A DNA stretch of 55,413 bases from Candidatus Poribacteria bacterium (GCA_030748495.1 JASMLX010000032.1:1-55413); one strand, 5' to 3'. Positions 1 to 8,919 are shown, counted from the first letter of the stretch. Made by a program: numbers and translations. The notes: generated by a model not told the origin, from the letters alone.

Positions 1-565
1 AGCCATGAACATCGCCATTAGCCGCAACTCCGGTTTAGCTTTTCCAGCTCTCAGAACAGATAGGACTTCCCAACTCCACCCGTCGGCAGATCCGAGGTAA
101 TAACATCCTTGCTTCGACCTCAGAAACCACTTATGCCCAAACCTTTCCACCTCGGCCTAAGACGCCAAAAACAGGACTTTTGCAACTCCCTCTTCCACGT
201 TTACTACCAGCGGCTTTAGCGCGGTGTCTTTTGTGGTTCCATCGTGCCCCAATATAGGTTTCATCCACTTCTACCGTGCCAGAAAAGATATCCGGCATAT
301 CCCTTCTAAAAGCTGTCTCTGACATGAGTTAAAGCAGGTAAAATTCGTTGTCTGCGGCTCCCTGTTTCCTGAGCCATGGCAATGATGGGTAAACGCCTGA
401 AAAACCAGGGCCAAAGATTGGACCATTCTTTGCGGGTTAAATGCGGGGTAATTTACCAGGTTTCCATTCGTAACGACAACAGCGGTAACGTTTCTTTTCT
501 CTTCGGACACAGGAAAGATTTTGACAACCGCAACCGAAACACTTTAATTGCTTTTTCAGACGTGT
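1..565 (-). pseudogene. IS1595-family transposase remnant
   Basis: Reading the minus strand through stop codons gives a recognisable IS1595-type transposase running off the left edge. The order is a zinc-ribbon-like stretch with CFGCGC and RYRCC, then VEVDETYIG (first catalytic Asp region), PVFGVLGRGGKVWA, a VVSEVEARMLLP stretch, and ICSESWKS*TGVAANG. Four in-frame TAA stops are visible in one otherwise continuous frame; the two after VWA and WKS fall where intact relatives have Glu and Tyr. Only 131-325 is open. Without the stops the frame is intact, so decay was mainly by point mutation. The 3' end lies outside the window and no terminal repeat was found. Confidence 0.8.
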
Positions 566-712
566 AATTTACCAACATTGGTGGCTAAACTGCGACTCTA
601 CCCTATTTTTATAGTATAATATATTTGTTCTTGTTGAATACCACCAGCCAGAGCAGAAACGATAAAAAAGTATAAGATGATATCGAATATCAGAAAGAAC
701 CCGGAGGTCATC

Positions 713-3130
713 ATGATCGTAAAGGAGCTATTTGTCATGCCTATCGTGGCTATAGTTTTTTCTTTTCTCGCTGCGCCATCACCGGCGACCGGAGCTCCTT
801 TGCAAATGGTCAACCCGGACTTCACCCGAGGCGACAAGATCCCCGCGGGTGCGGGCCACGACTGGACACTGGGAGCTACTGGGGCCCGCGGGTGGATGTT
901 CAGCAACAAACTTGTCACCACGGAGGCGCGACAAATCGCGATTACTCAGGTGGCAAAGGATTCCCCTGCAGACGGAGTTTTGGCTATCGGCGACGTGATC
1001 CTCGGCGTCGGCGGTGCACCGTTCTCCTACGATCCGCGCACCGAGCTGGGCAAGGCGCTCACTACAGCCGAATCGGAGACTGGTGACGGAAACCTGTCAC
1101 TGATCCGCTATCGGGCCAGCAAGACCGAAAACGTCATCCTGAAACTGCCCGTCCTCGGAACTTACAGTGCGACGGCCCCCTACGATTGCCTGAAGTCACA
1201 ACGCATTCTAGAGCGCGGTTGTCAGGAACTGGCCAAGCGTATCGCAGACCCATCCTACCGGCAGAATCCAATTACTCGTTCCTTGAATGCTCTTGCACTG
1301 CTGGCTAGCGGTAATCGCGAGTATATCCGGCTGATTCGCAAGGAAGCCCAATGGGCGGCGGACTATTCGGCCGACAGTTTCCAGACCTGGTATTACGGCT
1401 ACGTCATCATGTTGCTTTCGGAGTACGTAATGGCAACCGGCGACGACTCAGTTATGCCAGGCTTAAGGCGTCTGGCGCTGGAAGCGGCCAACGGACAGAG
1501 CGTCGTAGGCTCGTGGGGCCACCGCTTCGCGCAGCCTGACGGGCGACTCGGCGGCTACGGAATGATGAACTCCCCGGGGCTACCGCTGACCACCTCTCTT
1601 GCGCTGGCCCGCACCGCAGGGGTGAATGATCCGGCAGTGGACCGCGCCATCGAACGCAGCGCTCGTCTCTTGCGATTCTATATTGGCAAAGGGGCGGTCC
1701 CTTACGGTGACCACCGTCCTTGGATCCAGACCCACGAAGACAACGGCAAGTGCGGGATGGCAGCCGTCATGTTTAACCTACTTGGCGAGGTACAGGGAGC
1801 GGAGTTCTTTTCTCGGATGAGCGTCGCCTCCCATGGAGCGGAGCGTGACACCGGCCACACCGGGAATTTCTTCAACATCCTATGGGCTCTACCGGGCGTG
1901 GCACAATCCGGTCCCCATGCTGCCGGGGTATGGATGCAGGAATTCGGTGCTTGGTATTTCGATTTGGCACGGCGCTGGGATGGGAGCTTTCTCCACCAAG
2001 GCCCTCCCCAAACAAACAAGGATAGTTACCAGAACTGGGATTGCAGCGGCGCTTATCTTCTGTCCTACGCAATGCCGCTCAAGAGGATCTATCTAACCGG
2101 CAAACGATCTGGCGTTGTCACCCCACTCGATGCCTCCTCAGTACAATCTCTGATTTTTGATGGGCGTGGCTGGAACAACATGGATCGCAATAGCTACTAC
2201 GATAAGCTGAGCAAGGAAGAGCTCGTGGGTCGCCTCAGCAGTTGGTCGCCAGTCGTTCGTGAACGAGCGGCAATGGCGCTGGGACGCCGGCAGGATAAGG
2301 TTACGGCCCAATTGATCCGTCTACTCGACGCAGAGGGCCTCTATACCCGATACGGTGCATGCCAGGCACTCAAAATGCAGCGTAAACGCGGCGCTATAGC
2401 CATCCCGGCATTGCTCAAGACGTTTCATTCCAGCGACCTCTGGCTACGAATCCTGGCCGCCGAGGCACTGGCAGGGATTGGAGAACCCGCTAGAGTAGCC
2501 GTTCCCGAAATGCTGGTAAGGCTTACGAAGCATGATTCCAAGAACGATCCGCGAAATATGGAGCAACGCTACGTGTCCTTCGCCCTTTTCAACAGGCGAG
2601 GTGGTCTGATCGGCCAATCGCTCGGAGGTGTCGATCGCAAGCTGCTCATGAAAGCCGTTCGTGCAGGACTCTTGAACGAAGACGGTCGCGCACGAGGCAG
2701 TATCGTCAGTGTATACGAGAATCTCACCTATGACGAAATCAAACCGTTGCTGCCCGCCATCCACAAGGCAATCATTGAACCGGCCCCAAGTGGAATCATG
2801 TTTGCTGACGGTATTCGTATAAGTGGTCTGGAACTCCTTACAAAATACCGAATCGACAAAGGGATAGAACTTCTTGCCGACTACTCCCGTAACCAGAAAA
2901 AACATGGCAGTGAAAAGCGCATTTTGAAGGTCATGGAGATGCTCAAGGCCTATGGGGTGCATGGGAAACGCGTCATCCCCCAATTAAAGGCTGTGGCAAA
3001 TTTTTTTGAGAATGAAGAAAAGGACTTCCCGCACCACTTGAGCCTGAGGAAGGCGGAGTTTGTCAGAAAAACTATAGTAGCGATTGAAGCTTCAATCGAT
3101 GAGCCCAAGTTAATCTATCTGAACCGGTGA
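713..3130 (+). CDS. DUF6288 domain protein (PDZ + HEAT repeats), secreted
   Basis: I recognise this as a DUF6288-type protein, a family of unknown function. An N-terminal hydrophobic signal (about residues 1-28 from the ATG at 713) is followed by a conserved block with GHDWTLGATGARGW, then a PDZ-like domain (DSPADGVLAIGDVILGVGG). A long all-helical central region follows (GSWGHRF, GGYGMMN, RDTGHTGNFFNILWA), then C-terminal HEAT-like repeats (VVRERAAMALGRR, LRILAAEALAGIG). The start at 713 has GGAGG five bases upstream; an in-frame ATG at 677 lacks this. The reading frame looks clearly richer in G+C than its flanks, which fits horizontal acquisition (inference). It stands alone, between an IS remnant and a hairpin-rich spacer. 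The PDZ and HEAT domains suggest protein binding in the cell envelope; no catalytic site is evident. Confidence 0.85.
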   Translation: MIVKELFVMPIVAIVFSFLAAPSPATGAPLQMVNPDFTRGDKIPAGAGHDWTLGATGARGWMFSNKLVTTEARQIAITQVAKDSPADGVLAIGDVILGVGGAPFSYDPRTELGKALTTAESETGDGNLSLIRYRASKTENVILKLPVLGTYSATAPYDCLKSQRILERGCQELAKRIADPSYRQNPITRSLNALALLASGNREYIRLIRKEAQWAADYSADSFQTWYYGYVIMLLSEYVMATGDDSVMPGLRRLALEAANGQSVVGSWGHRFAQPDGRLGGYGMMNSPGLPLTTSLALARTAGVNDPAVDRAIERSARLLRFYIGKGAVPYGDHRPWIQTHEDNGKCGMAAVMFNLLGEVQGAEFFSRMSVASHGAERDTGHTGNFFNILWALPGVAQSGPHAAGVWMQEFGAWYFDLARRWDGSFLHQGPPQTNKDSYQNWDCSGAYLLSYAMPLKRIYLTGKRSGVVTPLDASSVQSLIFDGRGWNNMDRNSYYDKLSKEELVGRLSSWSPVVRERAAMALGRRQDKVTAQLIRLLDAEGLYTRYGACQALKMQRKRGAIAIPALLKTFHSSDLWLRILAAEALAGIGEPARVAVPEMLVRLTKHDSKNDPRNMEQRYVSFALFNRRGGLIGQSLGGVDRKLLMKAVRAGLLNEDGRARGSIVSVYENLTYDEIKPLLPAIHKAIIEPAPSGIMFADGIRISGLELLTKYRIDKGIELLADYSRNQKKHGSEKRILKVMEMLKAYGVHGKRVIPQLKAVANFFENEEKDFPHHLSLRKAEFVRKTIVAIEASIDEPKLIYLNR

Positions 3131-3506
3131 CGATCAACCAATTCGGATTACACGATAGGATTTATAGCGATAGTCCAACGACAGCAACTCCTAACAGCTA
3201 CAAGAGGTATCATGCCTGGTTAGTGGAACTGCCCATCACTGGGGATTGCAAAACAATAATGTCCGCTAAATAACCTGATCGGACGTTATTGATCCCTTTC
3301 TATCACTGAGACACCTTCGCATTGGTAGTCCAAACCAAACACCCCATACAGTGTATCTTGGGGTCATCCTTGACGAGTCATGCTAACCCATACTAGCATG
3401 GCTCGTTTCTCCCATGAGAACCTTTGTCTTTATCAGCAGATCTGATGGTCTGTTGCTGTCACTTTTATCTAACCTTTACTAAATATTTCGCATTAGGAGA
3501 TTTATA
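3131..3506. other. Intergenic spacer with three hairpins
   Basis: No gene seen. It holds three consecutive inverted repeats: 3255-3265 with 3280-3290 (AATAATGTCCG / CGGACGTTATT, one mismatch), a smaller one around 3340-3364 (ACCCC...GGGGT enclosing ATACA/TGTAT), and 3373-3406. A good ribosome site (taggag) sits just before the gene at 3507. Confidence 0.6.
3373..3406 (+). terminator. Terminator-like hairpin
   Basis: A 13-bp stem with one mismatch (3373-3385 with 3394-3406) and an 8-base loop, followed by TTTCT. It probably ends transcription from the DUF6288 gene, although the T tract is short. Confidence 0.45.
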
Positions 3507-3950
3507 ATGCCTCTCAAGCAAAAGATTTTCTACATTTCCATCGGCGTTATTCTACTAGCCAGTTTCCAAATCGGATTTCACCTGTTACCCCGATTCGCCT
3601 TCGCCGATAGCCACCAAGCCCAAGAAGCAGAAAGCCAACCTGAACCAATCAAAACTTTATTTCTCATTGACTACCCACTGGGTGGTAAAAGTGCATATTT
3701 GGAATGGGTGAAAGAAGTTAGTCCATCCTTAGTCACTGAAGAGGTGGCAAGAATTCGCTCCTATGACAACTTTGAAGGAAGCAGCCCTCATCGATTCGTT
3801 GAGATGGAATTTAATAGTATAGAGGACATGCAGAAATATCAACGTCGCAGTGAAATCCGGGCACTCATGGCAGATATGAGCAATCATACCTCACGTTCTG
3901 AGGTCCATACTTTCATTCAAAGAAGTGACTACGTCAAACTGAGTCCATGA
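3507..3950 (+). CDS. Exported dimeric alpha/beta-barrel-like protein
   Basis: A 147-aa protein with an N-terminal membrane or signal segment (about residues 5-33, IFYISIGVILLASFQIGF, ending FAFADS), then a roughly 100-residue domain. The domain pattern (TLFLIDYPLGGKSAYLEWV, MEFNSIEDMQKYQRR, VHTFIQRSDY) resembles ferredoxin-like dimeric alpha/beta barrels (EthD/Dabb type), where the final strand packs at the dimer interface. Function is unknown; no catalytic residue can be assigned. A ribosome site (aggaga) precedes the ATG. It appears to be a single-gene unit, with hairpins upstream and an intrinsic terminator 23 bases downstream. Confidence 0.65.
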   Translation: MPLKQKIFYISIGVILLASFQIGFHLLPRFAFADSHQAQEAESQPEPIKTLFLIDYPLGGKSAYLEWVKEVSPSLVTEEVARIRSYDNFEGSSPHRFVEMEFNSIEDMQKYQRRSEIRALMADMSNHTSRSEVHTFIQRSDYVKLSP

Positions 3951-3972
3951 CAAATGTGGCCAGCCTTAGCCT

Positions 3973-4004
3973 AGCCCTATTGACTAACAAATAGTAGGGC
4001 TTTT
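3973..4004 (+). terminator. Intrinsic terminator
   Basis: AGCCCTA (3973-3979) pairs perfectly with TAGGGCT (3995-4001) and is followed by TTTT. It lies just after the stop of the gene ending at 3950. Confidence 0.7.
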
Positions 4005-4531
4005 GTAATCACGGAATGACCAATAAATACCGTTGTCGGACATCTTGACCGCCGCTACTCCATCAGCCTGACTGCCTACTTCTGGTCTTTTCCATTCCTC
4101 GAACCCGGGGTTAAAACTGCCCCTACCAGCATCTTTTATTATTCCTATTCCAGTTATCAAAAAATCCCTCTTGCTTTTACGCAACAAGGCTGGTAGGGAT
4201 TGAGATGTGGGTTTGGGCTTATTTCAGGATCACCATTTTTCTGGTTTTCGTATTGCTTGCAGTTGGTAGAAGAAGTGCCTGAGCCCACCTACGCTCCGGT
4301 TTCTGTCTTACTATCTCAATAAATTGCTTTCTCTGTCTGGCTGTAACTGCAAGCTGTTAGATGGCCCAACTGCATTTTCCTGACGACTCTACCCGCCGCA
4401 TCATTGGTCCCGAGTTACATCCGTACTTAGTGCAACTGCTGCCCTGTGGTAGACGCAAGCCAAGCCGATAGGTATAATATACCGGTTACTGACAAACAGC
4501 AGCCTAGACAAAACGATATAGGAGTTTACTG
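4005..4531. other. Gene-poor spacer
   Basis: No gene can be supported. Short frames exist (minus strand up to 4187; plus strand 4361-4471, 36 codons) but none resembles a known family or has a convincing start. The sequence has the broken-frame look of decayed coding DNA. A ribosome site (taggag) lies at its right end for the next gene. Confidence 0.4.
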
Positions 4532-5278
4532 ATGACCGACCAAATGTTGACTTCAGAGCAGATTGATTTCTTTAAGACCAACGGATATCTAATCCTCGAG
4601 AGTTTTATTGAAACCGAAACCATCGACAGTTGGCAACAACAGATTTGGCAACATTTGCAAGCTGACCTGTCCGATCCCAGCGGTTGGCCAAATCCATATG
4701 TGGTCGATGGGTTGAAAATTGAACCGGAAAAACAAATCTTGGGGCAACTGCCACAGGTACGTCAAGTGGTCGATCAATTGGGTGGAGGTCTGTTCAATGG
4801 TGGTGGTGGGCAGGTCTTAGCGCAATGGCCTCGAAAAGAAGAGCACCAATGGCAGATGCCGAACAGTGGACATATCGACGGCTACGGGCCAAACGGCTGG
4901 AGCGGCGGTTTTATGTTAGGTGCCACTACTTACATGTACGATGTCGAGTCCGAAGGCGGTGCCTTTATCTATTGGCCGAAAAGCCATCTGAGCACGCACG
5001 ACTACTTCTTGGCCTATCCAACTCATATAGACGGCAGTTTTCGAGACAAAGAAGGTTGGGGATGGGGAATCTTCTCTGATCGATCACCAGAACCTCCCTG
5101 CCAGTTTACGGCAAAGGCTGGCGATGTCATTTTCTGGCATTGTTTTCTTTGCCACACCGGGTCGGCCAACATCCGTCAAGTACCGCGATTTGGTGTCTTT
5201 GCCCGCTGGTCACATCAAGAAAAAGAGAATATGCGGTACGAAATTCCAGCCGATCTATGGAAATACTGGTCAATTTAA
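4532..5278 (+). CDS. Phytanoyl-CoA dioxygenase (PhyH) family protein
   Basis: A 248-aa protein of the Fe(II)/2-oxoglutarate-dependent PhyH family, cytoplasmic oxygenases that hydroxylate varied small molecules. The N-terminus (QIDFFKTNGYLILESFI) is typical. The iron ligands can be placed: H114 and D116 in GHIDG and H208 in CHTGSAN, with R215 or R219 as the likely 2-oxoglutarate-binding arginine. GGAFIYWPKSH matches the family's conserved GG...PGSH segment. The start has an AGGAG site (taggagtttactg). No operon partner is adjacent on the same strand, so the substrate cannot be inferred. Confidence 0.88.
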   Translation: MTDQMLTSEQIDFFKTNGYLILESFIETETIDSWQQQIWQHLQADLSDPSGWPNPYVVDGLKIEPEKQILGQLPQVRQVVDQLGGGLFNGGGGQVLAQWPRKEEHQWQMPNSGHIDGYGPNGWSGGFMLGATTYMYDVESEGGAFIYWPKSHLSTHDYFLAYPTHIDGSFRDKEGWGWGIFSDRSPEPPCQFTAKAGDVIFWHCFLCHTGSANIRQVPRFGVFARWSHQEKENMRYEIPADLWKYWSI

Positions 5279-5470
5279 GGAACGGTACCACTATGGACTA
5301 CGGTTGCTATACCTAGGGGCAGCCGCTTATTAATTTAAGATGTTAGACACCGCATCGTACACAATGTCTGACATGGTATACCCGTATACCCCTTCAAAGC
5401 CAAGTAGATCTGCACTGAGCGAAAAACGGCATAAAGACGAACCGGAAAAGATTAATGGACGATCTTGCTG

Positions 5471-5490
5471 CAACGCCTCCGAGCAGTGTT
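5471..5490. repeat. 20-bp direct repeat flanking the SUMF1 gene (copy 1; copy 2 at 6427-6446)
   Basis: CAACGcCTCCGAGCAGTGTT at 5471-5490 recurs as CAACGgCTCCGAGCAGTGTT at 6427-6446, one mismatch in 20. The copies bracket the gene at 5555-6331. A weaker echo of the neighbouring sequence (tgcactt.gtgc.g.tca.gggcaat) appears near 5540 and near 6998. Confidence 0.6.
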
Positions 5491-5554
5491 CATATCTAAC
5501 AACAATGGTAAAGTCCGTTCCTTCGCCGCTTGTAAGGACTGCACTTCGTGCCGT

Positions 5555-6331
5555 TCAGGGGCAATCGGATCCTGACACAACACATCGAAAGCCGTCGATG
5601 TTGCCCCCATCATTCGGAGAGTTGTAGCTGCGACGAGTCACCCGCAGGAAGTAAGTCGTGCTGCCCCAAGACCCGCCCCGCAACACCCGGTAGTTTCGGT
5701 CACGGCTATACCAATCCTGACACCATTCCCAAACGTTCCCAATCATATCAAATAAACCATATCCATTCGGCTTCAAACTTCCTACTGGGGCCGCAGCCCA
5801 TTCCCACTTGTCTTGGCCACCAGTTCTCTTATAGTTGGCATAATCACGGGCCAAACTCTCATCTTCTCCCCAAGGATATTCCTTGTTTTGTAAGCCTCCC
5901 CGAGCGGCCCACTCCCATTCTTTCTCTGTCGGTAACCTTTTCCCAACCCATTTGGCATAGGCTATGGCGTCTAACCAACTCACCCAAATCATCGGGTGTT
6001 TATCTGTAGATGAGAATTTAGATACCTGATTCCAGTTCCCCTCATAAGCGTATCCACTTTCTTGCACGAACTGTTTAAACCGACCCACTGTGACCTCCAT
6101 GCTATCCATGTAGAAAACTGGCCTTGATGGGCCAGCAGGAATGCGCCTCATCTTGGCTCCATCTTTCTTCCAAATGATTTGCTTCGGTCTGATTAATTTA
6201 CCCTCTTTAACAACAACTGACTCAATTCCCTTAAACTCATCAGCACTTCCAACAACCACCTCTTTTTCATCTTCTGCAGAAACTGAAAACACCAACAAAG
6301 ACAACAACATCCAACTAAATTTCCGCATCAT
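5555..6331 (-). CDS. SUMF1/formylglycine-generating-enzyme-fold protein, exported
   Basis: A protein of about 258 aa with a signal peptide (MMRKFSWMLLSLLVFSVSA) and a SUMF1/FGE-sulfatase domain. Family hallmarks are MIWVSWLDAIAYAKWVGKRL, PTEKEWEWAARGG, YPWG, GNVWEWCQDWY, LRGGSW and GFRCV. The paired active-site cysteines of true formylglycine-generating enzymes, expected shortly after LRGGSW, are not present: the segment reads GSTTYFLRVTRRSYNSP. So sulfatase activation is unlikely and a binding or structural role is more plausible (inference). The start at 6331 follows GGAGAAG; the longer frame from 6358 has no such site. A similar but broken copy lies upstream at 7057-7554, and a 20-bp direct repeat brackets the gene. 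Confidence 0.85.
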   Translation of the reverse strand: MMRKFSWMLLSLLVFSVSAEDEKEVVVGSADEFKGIESVVVKEGKLIRPKQIIWKKDGAKMRRIPAGPSRPVFYMDSMEVTVGRFKQFVQESGYAYEGNWNQVSKFSSTDKHPMIWVSWLDAIAYAKWVGKRLPTEKEWEWAARGGLQNKEYPWGEDESLARDYANYKRTGGQDKWEWAAAPVGSLKPNGYGLFDMIGNVWEWCQDWYSRDRNYRVLRGGSWGSTTYFLRVTRRSYNSPNDGGNIDGFRCVVSGSDCP

Positions 6332-7056
6332 ACTTCTCCAATAGGGTTTTGTAATCATAGTGTACTGGCTCCTGAAACTCCCCCCTACATCAATAATTAT
6401 CCGATATGTGTTCCCGCTCGGTACTACAACGGCTCCGAGCAGTGTTTGTGTCTGATTGACTCGGTGTGCCGAGTTAATGGATAGTCGTCATCATCAAGGC
6501 AGAACTGATAATAGGTTTTGATTTCGTTACGTAAGGACTTGCCAAAAACGGACAGAATTGTGTGTAACGACTTTCCTTCGTCGAGGTACTTTCTCACGTA
6601 TAGCTGACGCCATAACCGAATGGCTGTCATTGAAGTCGGAAGTTCGTTACTTTTCACATACACCTGTAATTCCTACTGTCTTACCTTTTGAAATCGGAAT
6701 GGTTTGTGATATGATGGGAGAGTCATTTTTCATTGAATGAATCCTTTAGATAGATTAATCCCCATTTCATTTCTCAGCCATTTGGAATGAAATGGGGTTT
6801 TTTGTTAGTCTACTCTTAGGATTGGGACTCTGAAGCCCTTTCGGATTGCAGATCTGGGAATCCCCCACACACATCGGCCACGGTGAACTCCCTACTCCAG
6901 TGGAACAACGTCATCACGCGGAACATCAGAAATTAGCCGAGATTAAGGGGCAATCGTGGCTGCAACGGTTAAAATGGCTGATCCGTAACAGGGGTGCACT
7001 TTGTGCGGCTCAGAGGCAATTAAGGCAGGTCTGCAACAATCAAAAACCGTAGATTT
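6332..7056. other. Spacer with repeats and a terminator, no clear gene
   Basis: No gene can be supported. A minus-strand frame (6424-6663) has a C-terminal stretch (RKYLDEGKSLHTILSVFG...YYQF) faintly like the end of tyrosine recombinases, but lacks the Arg/His/Tyr set. It contains repeat copy 2 (6427-6446), a small hairpin (ACTCGG tgtg CCGAGT, near 6460) and the terminator at 6760-6803. Confidence 0.4.
6760..6803 (+). terminator. Strong intrinsic terminator
   Basis: CCCCATTTCATT (6760-6771) pairs perfectly with AATGAAATGGGG (6786-6797), then TTTTTT. It is a textbook plus-strand terminator with no recognisable intact gene before it, so it may be all that is left of a lost gene. Confidence 0.85.
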
Positions 7057-7335
7057 TCACTTATTTTTGCCACCGGTGCCATCATAATTAGCATCATCAC
7101 GGACCAAAAATTCATCTTCTCCCCAAGAATACTCCTCGTTTTTCAAGCGTCCCCGAGCGGCAAATTCCCATTCCTTTCCAATCGGCAATCTTTTCCCGCT
7201 CCATTTAGCGTAGGCCGTAACATCGTGCCAACTAACATAACCCGTTGGCTGTCCCCATCGGCAAGTAGATACTTTTTCACTTCATTCCAGCGATTGTTGA
7301 TATCCCATCCGTCCTTAACAGTCTCAGGTTTAACT
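7057..7335 (-). pseudogene. SUMF1-domain gene fragment (middle part)
   Basis: Minus-strand translation gives GYVSWHDVTAYAKWSGKRL, then a KEWEFAARG segment and YSWGEDEFLVRDDANY. It is closely similar to the intact protein at 5555-6331 over the same segment. Upstream, in another frame, comes VKDGWDINNRWNEVKKYLL, so there is a frameshift near 7240. A TGA (7057-7059) truncates it before the GNVWEW and LRGGSW motifs. It is a decayed relative or duplicate of the neighbouring SUMF1 gene. Confidence 0.75.
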
Positions 7336-7376
7336 GATAAACCTCTTGAATAAGCTATCTATAGAAGGCTGATAGT

Positions 7377-7554
7377 TCAAGCGTCTTCAAGTGGGCATAG
7401 GGCGGCCGGGTCATCAGCCGACCGTCGTCGACTGGTCCACCAAGCGTATTTTGGTTTGCCCTTATTGTCTACATCGACGACGCATTTAAATCCCCTTGCT
7501 TCGTCTTCCCCGCGCTAGGCCACTAGCATTGCGATAAGATACCAATACGACTCG
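7377..7554 (-). pseudogene. SUMF1-domain C-terminal fragment
   Basis: Minus-strand frames give VVLVSYRNASGLAR and, after a frame change, GEDEARGFKCVVDVDNKGK. This matches the C-terminal R..YRN......GF+CV pattern of SUMF1 proteins. It lies 5' (on the minus strand) of the middle fragment, so the two are either pieces of different genes or a rearranged one. Confidence 0.55.
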
Positions 7555-7788
7555 ACCTAACCCTCTAAAAGGCCCTTTATATTTGTGTAGGGCCTAGCTC
7601 GATCGAAAAATTACTTTGCACTCTTCGGTGTTACTGTTGTTAACTGTAGGGCGGTGCAACGATCGTTATCCCCAAAGCCTATAAGCAGATGAAATTCCTG
7701 TAGATTGCACTCAAAAGCAAGAGCTTCGATTCGGAGGTTATGCATTTGAGCCTTCAAATTGATTGTCGAAGAATGTATCGCAACACTT

Positions 7789-8919
7789 CTAGCGATTATC
7801 GCTGTCGGATCCGAGGTTTTCTCCACGGAGGCGGCTAGCGCGAATGTCGTATTTTCCTGGATAACGAATGGGCAGGTGTCCGTCGGCGATCATCAGATCA
7901 AGTGGATTCACCATGGTCTTCATCGGCATCTGAACTTGCATATGTAGCCGGGCCGACTCGTAGGCGGCGTGTATCATTTCTAAAGCCTTGTAGCCGTTTT
8001 CGCCGTTGCCTCGGTGATCATCGGAACGCCCTGAAGCCCAGGCCGCTAATTCCTGCGCCTGACCGGCTCCACCCTCGAGCCACTCGAAACCAGCTGAGCC
8101 GTATTTGAAAAACTCGCCATCGGGTTTATGATGAGCCCAACCTCCCGATTTAGCGTTCATCAGGTACAGATCATTTGTGGTCATCTCTATCATGCCTTCC
8201 GATCCGTAGATCCGTGCACCTTGCCAGCGATCTGGCGTAAGGTCGGAAACGATCATGGCCTGAGTGTCGTTTTCAAAACCAAAGACCGCGAGTGCCTTAT
8301 CTTCTATCTGAGTCGAACGCTCCCAGCGATCGGTCTCGCGTTCGACATTACCCATCACCCACGTGCACTCAATATCGCCGAGTAAGTACCTGAACATGTC
8401 GGTTTGGTGCGATGCGTAGTTCGGTAGTCCGTCACCAGCAACACTGGTGATAAGCCGAATATCACCCAGTTGGCCATCTGCGATCAGCTGTTTGGCCAGA
8501 GTGTAGGCCGGCAGAAAGCGCCGCTGATGGCCGATGGCTAGTTTCACGTTGTTCCGTTTGCAAACCATCAACATGTCGGCCGCTGCGCCCAAACTATCGG
8601 CCATCGGTTTTTCGCAGAGAATGGCTTTCACGCCGCCAGCAGCGGCCGCTGCAATGGTCATGGGAGCATGACCGCTATGCCAGACGCCGATTGAAACGAC
8701 GTCTGGCTTCGCTTCTTGCAGCATCTCTCGGAAGTCGGTGAAGTGTTGAGCTTTGTAGTCGTCGTATTCCGAAAAGACTTTATCGTACTCGTTCATCACC
8801 TCACTACTCAGATCAGCCAGAGCGACGATTTCGTACTGTCCACTGTTCAAGTAACCCCGCGAGTGGTTCTTGGTCATACCACCGCTACCAATGATACCAA
8901 CATGAAGTTTTTCTGCCAT
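7789..8919 (-). CDS. Gfo/Idh/MocA family NAD(P)-dependent oxidoreductase
   Basis: A 376-aa cytoplasmic oxidoreductase. The N-terminal Rossmann fold starts with VGIIGSGGM (residues 7-15). The catalytic-domain motif CEKPMA is at about 102-107, giving Lys105 of the conserved EKP, followed by AIGHQRRF near 128-135. The C-terminal alpha/beta sheet domain includes GSEGMIEM. Family members oxidise or epimerise sugars, inositols and related polyols; the substrate cannot be read from sequence. A ribosome site (ggagctaggg) precedes the ATG. It is the last gene of a minus-strand set (12080 to 7789) with a PhyH dioxygenase, a TIM-barrel isomerase and a DapA-like aldolase, suggesting shared catabolism or modification of a sugar-like compound (inference). 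Confidence 0.9.
   Translation of the reverse strand: MAEKLHVGIIGSGGMTKNHSRGYLNSGQYEIVALADLSSEVMNEYDKVFSEYDDYKAQHFTDFREMLQEAKPDVVSIGVWHSGHAPMTIAAAAAGGVKAILCEKPMADSLGAAADMLMVCKRNNVKLAIGHQRRFLPAYTLAKQLIADGQLGDIRLITSVAGDGLPNYASHQTDMFRYLLGDIECTWVMGNVERETDRWERSTQIEDKALAVFGFENDTQAMIVSDLTPDRWQGARIYGSEGMIEMTTNDLYLMNAKSGGWAHHKPDGEFFKYGSAGFEWLEGGAGQAQELAAWASGRSDDHRGNGENGYKALEMIHAAYESARLHMQVQMPMKTMVNPLDLMIADGHLPIRYPGKYDIRASRLRGENLGSDSDNR

Noticed and set aside
3984..4187. Minus-strand 67-aa frame
   Set aside because: No family resemblance and it overlaps a terminator; treated as chance or old debris.
4361..4471. 36-codon plus frame MAQLHFPDDSTRR...
   Set aside because: Too short, no ribosome site and no recognised family.
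6424..6663. Minus-strand 79-aa frame resembling a tyrosine recombinase C-terminus
   Set aside because: Only a loose pattern; the catalytic Arg, His and Tyr are missing and there is no ribosome site.
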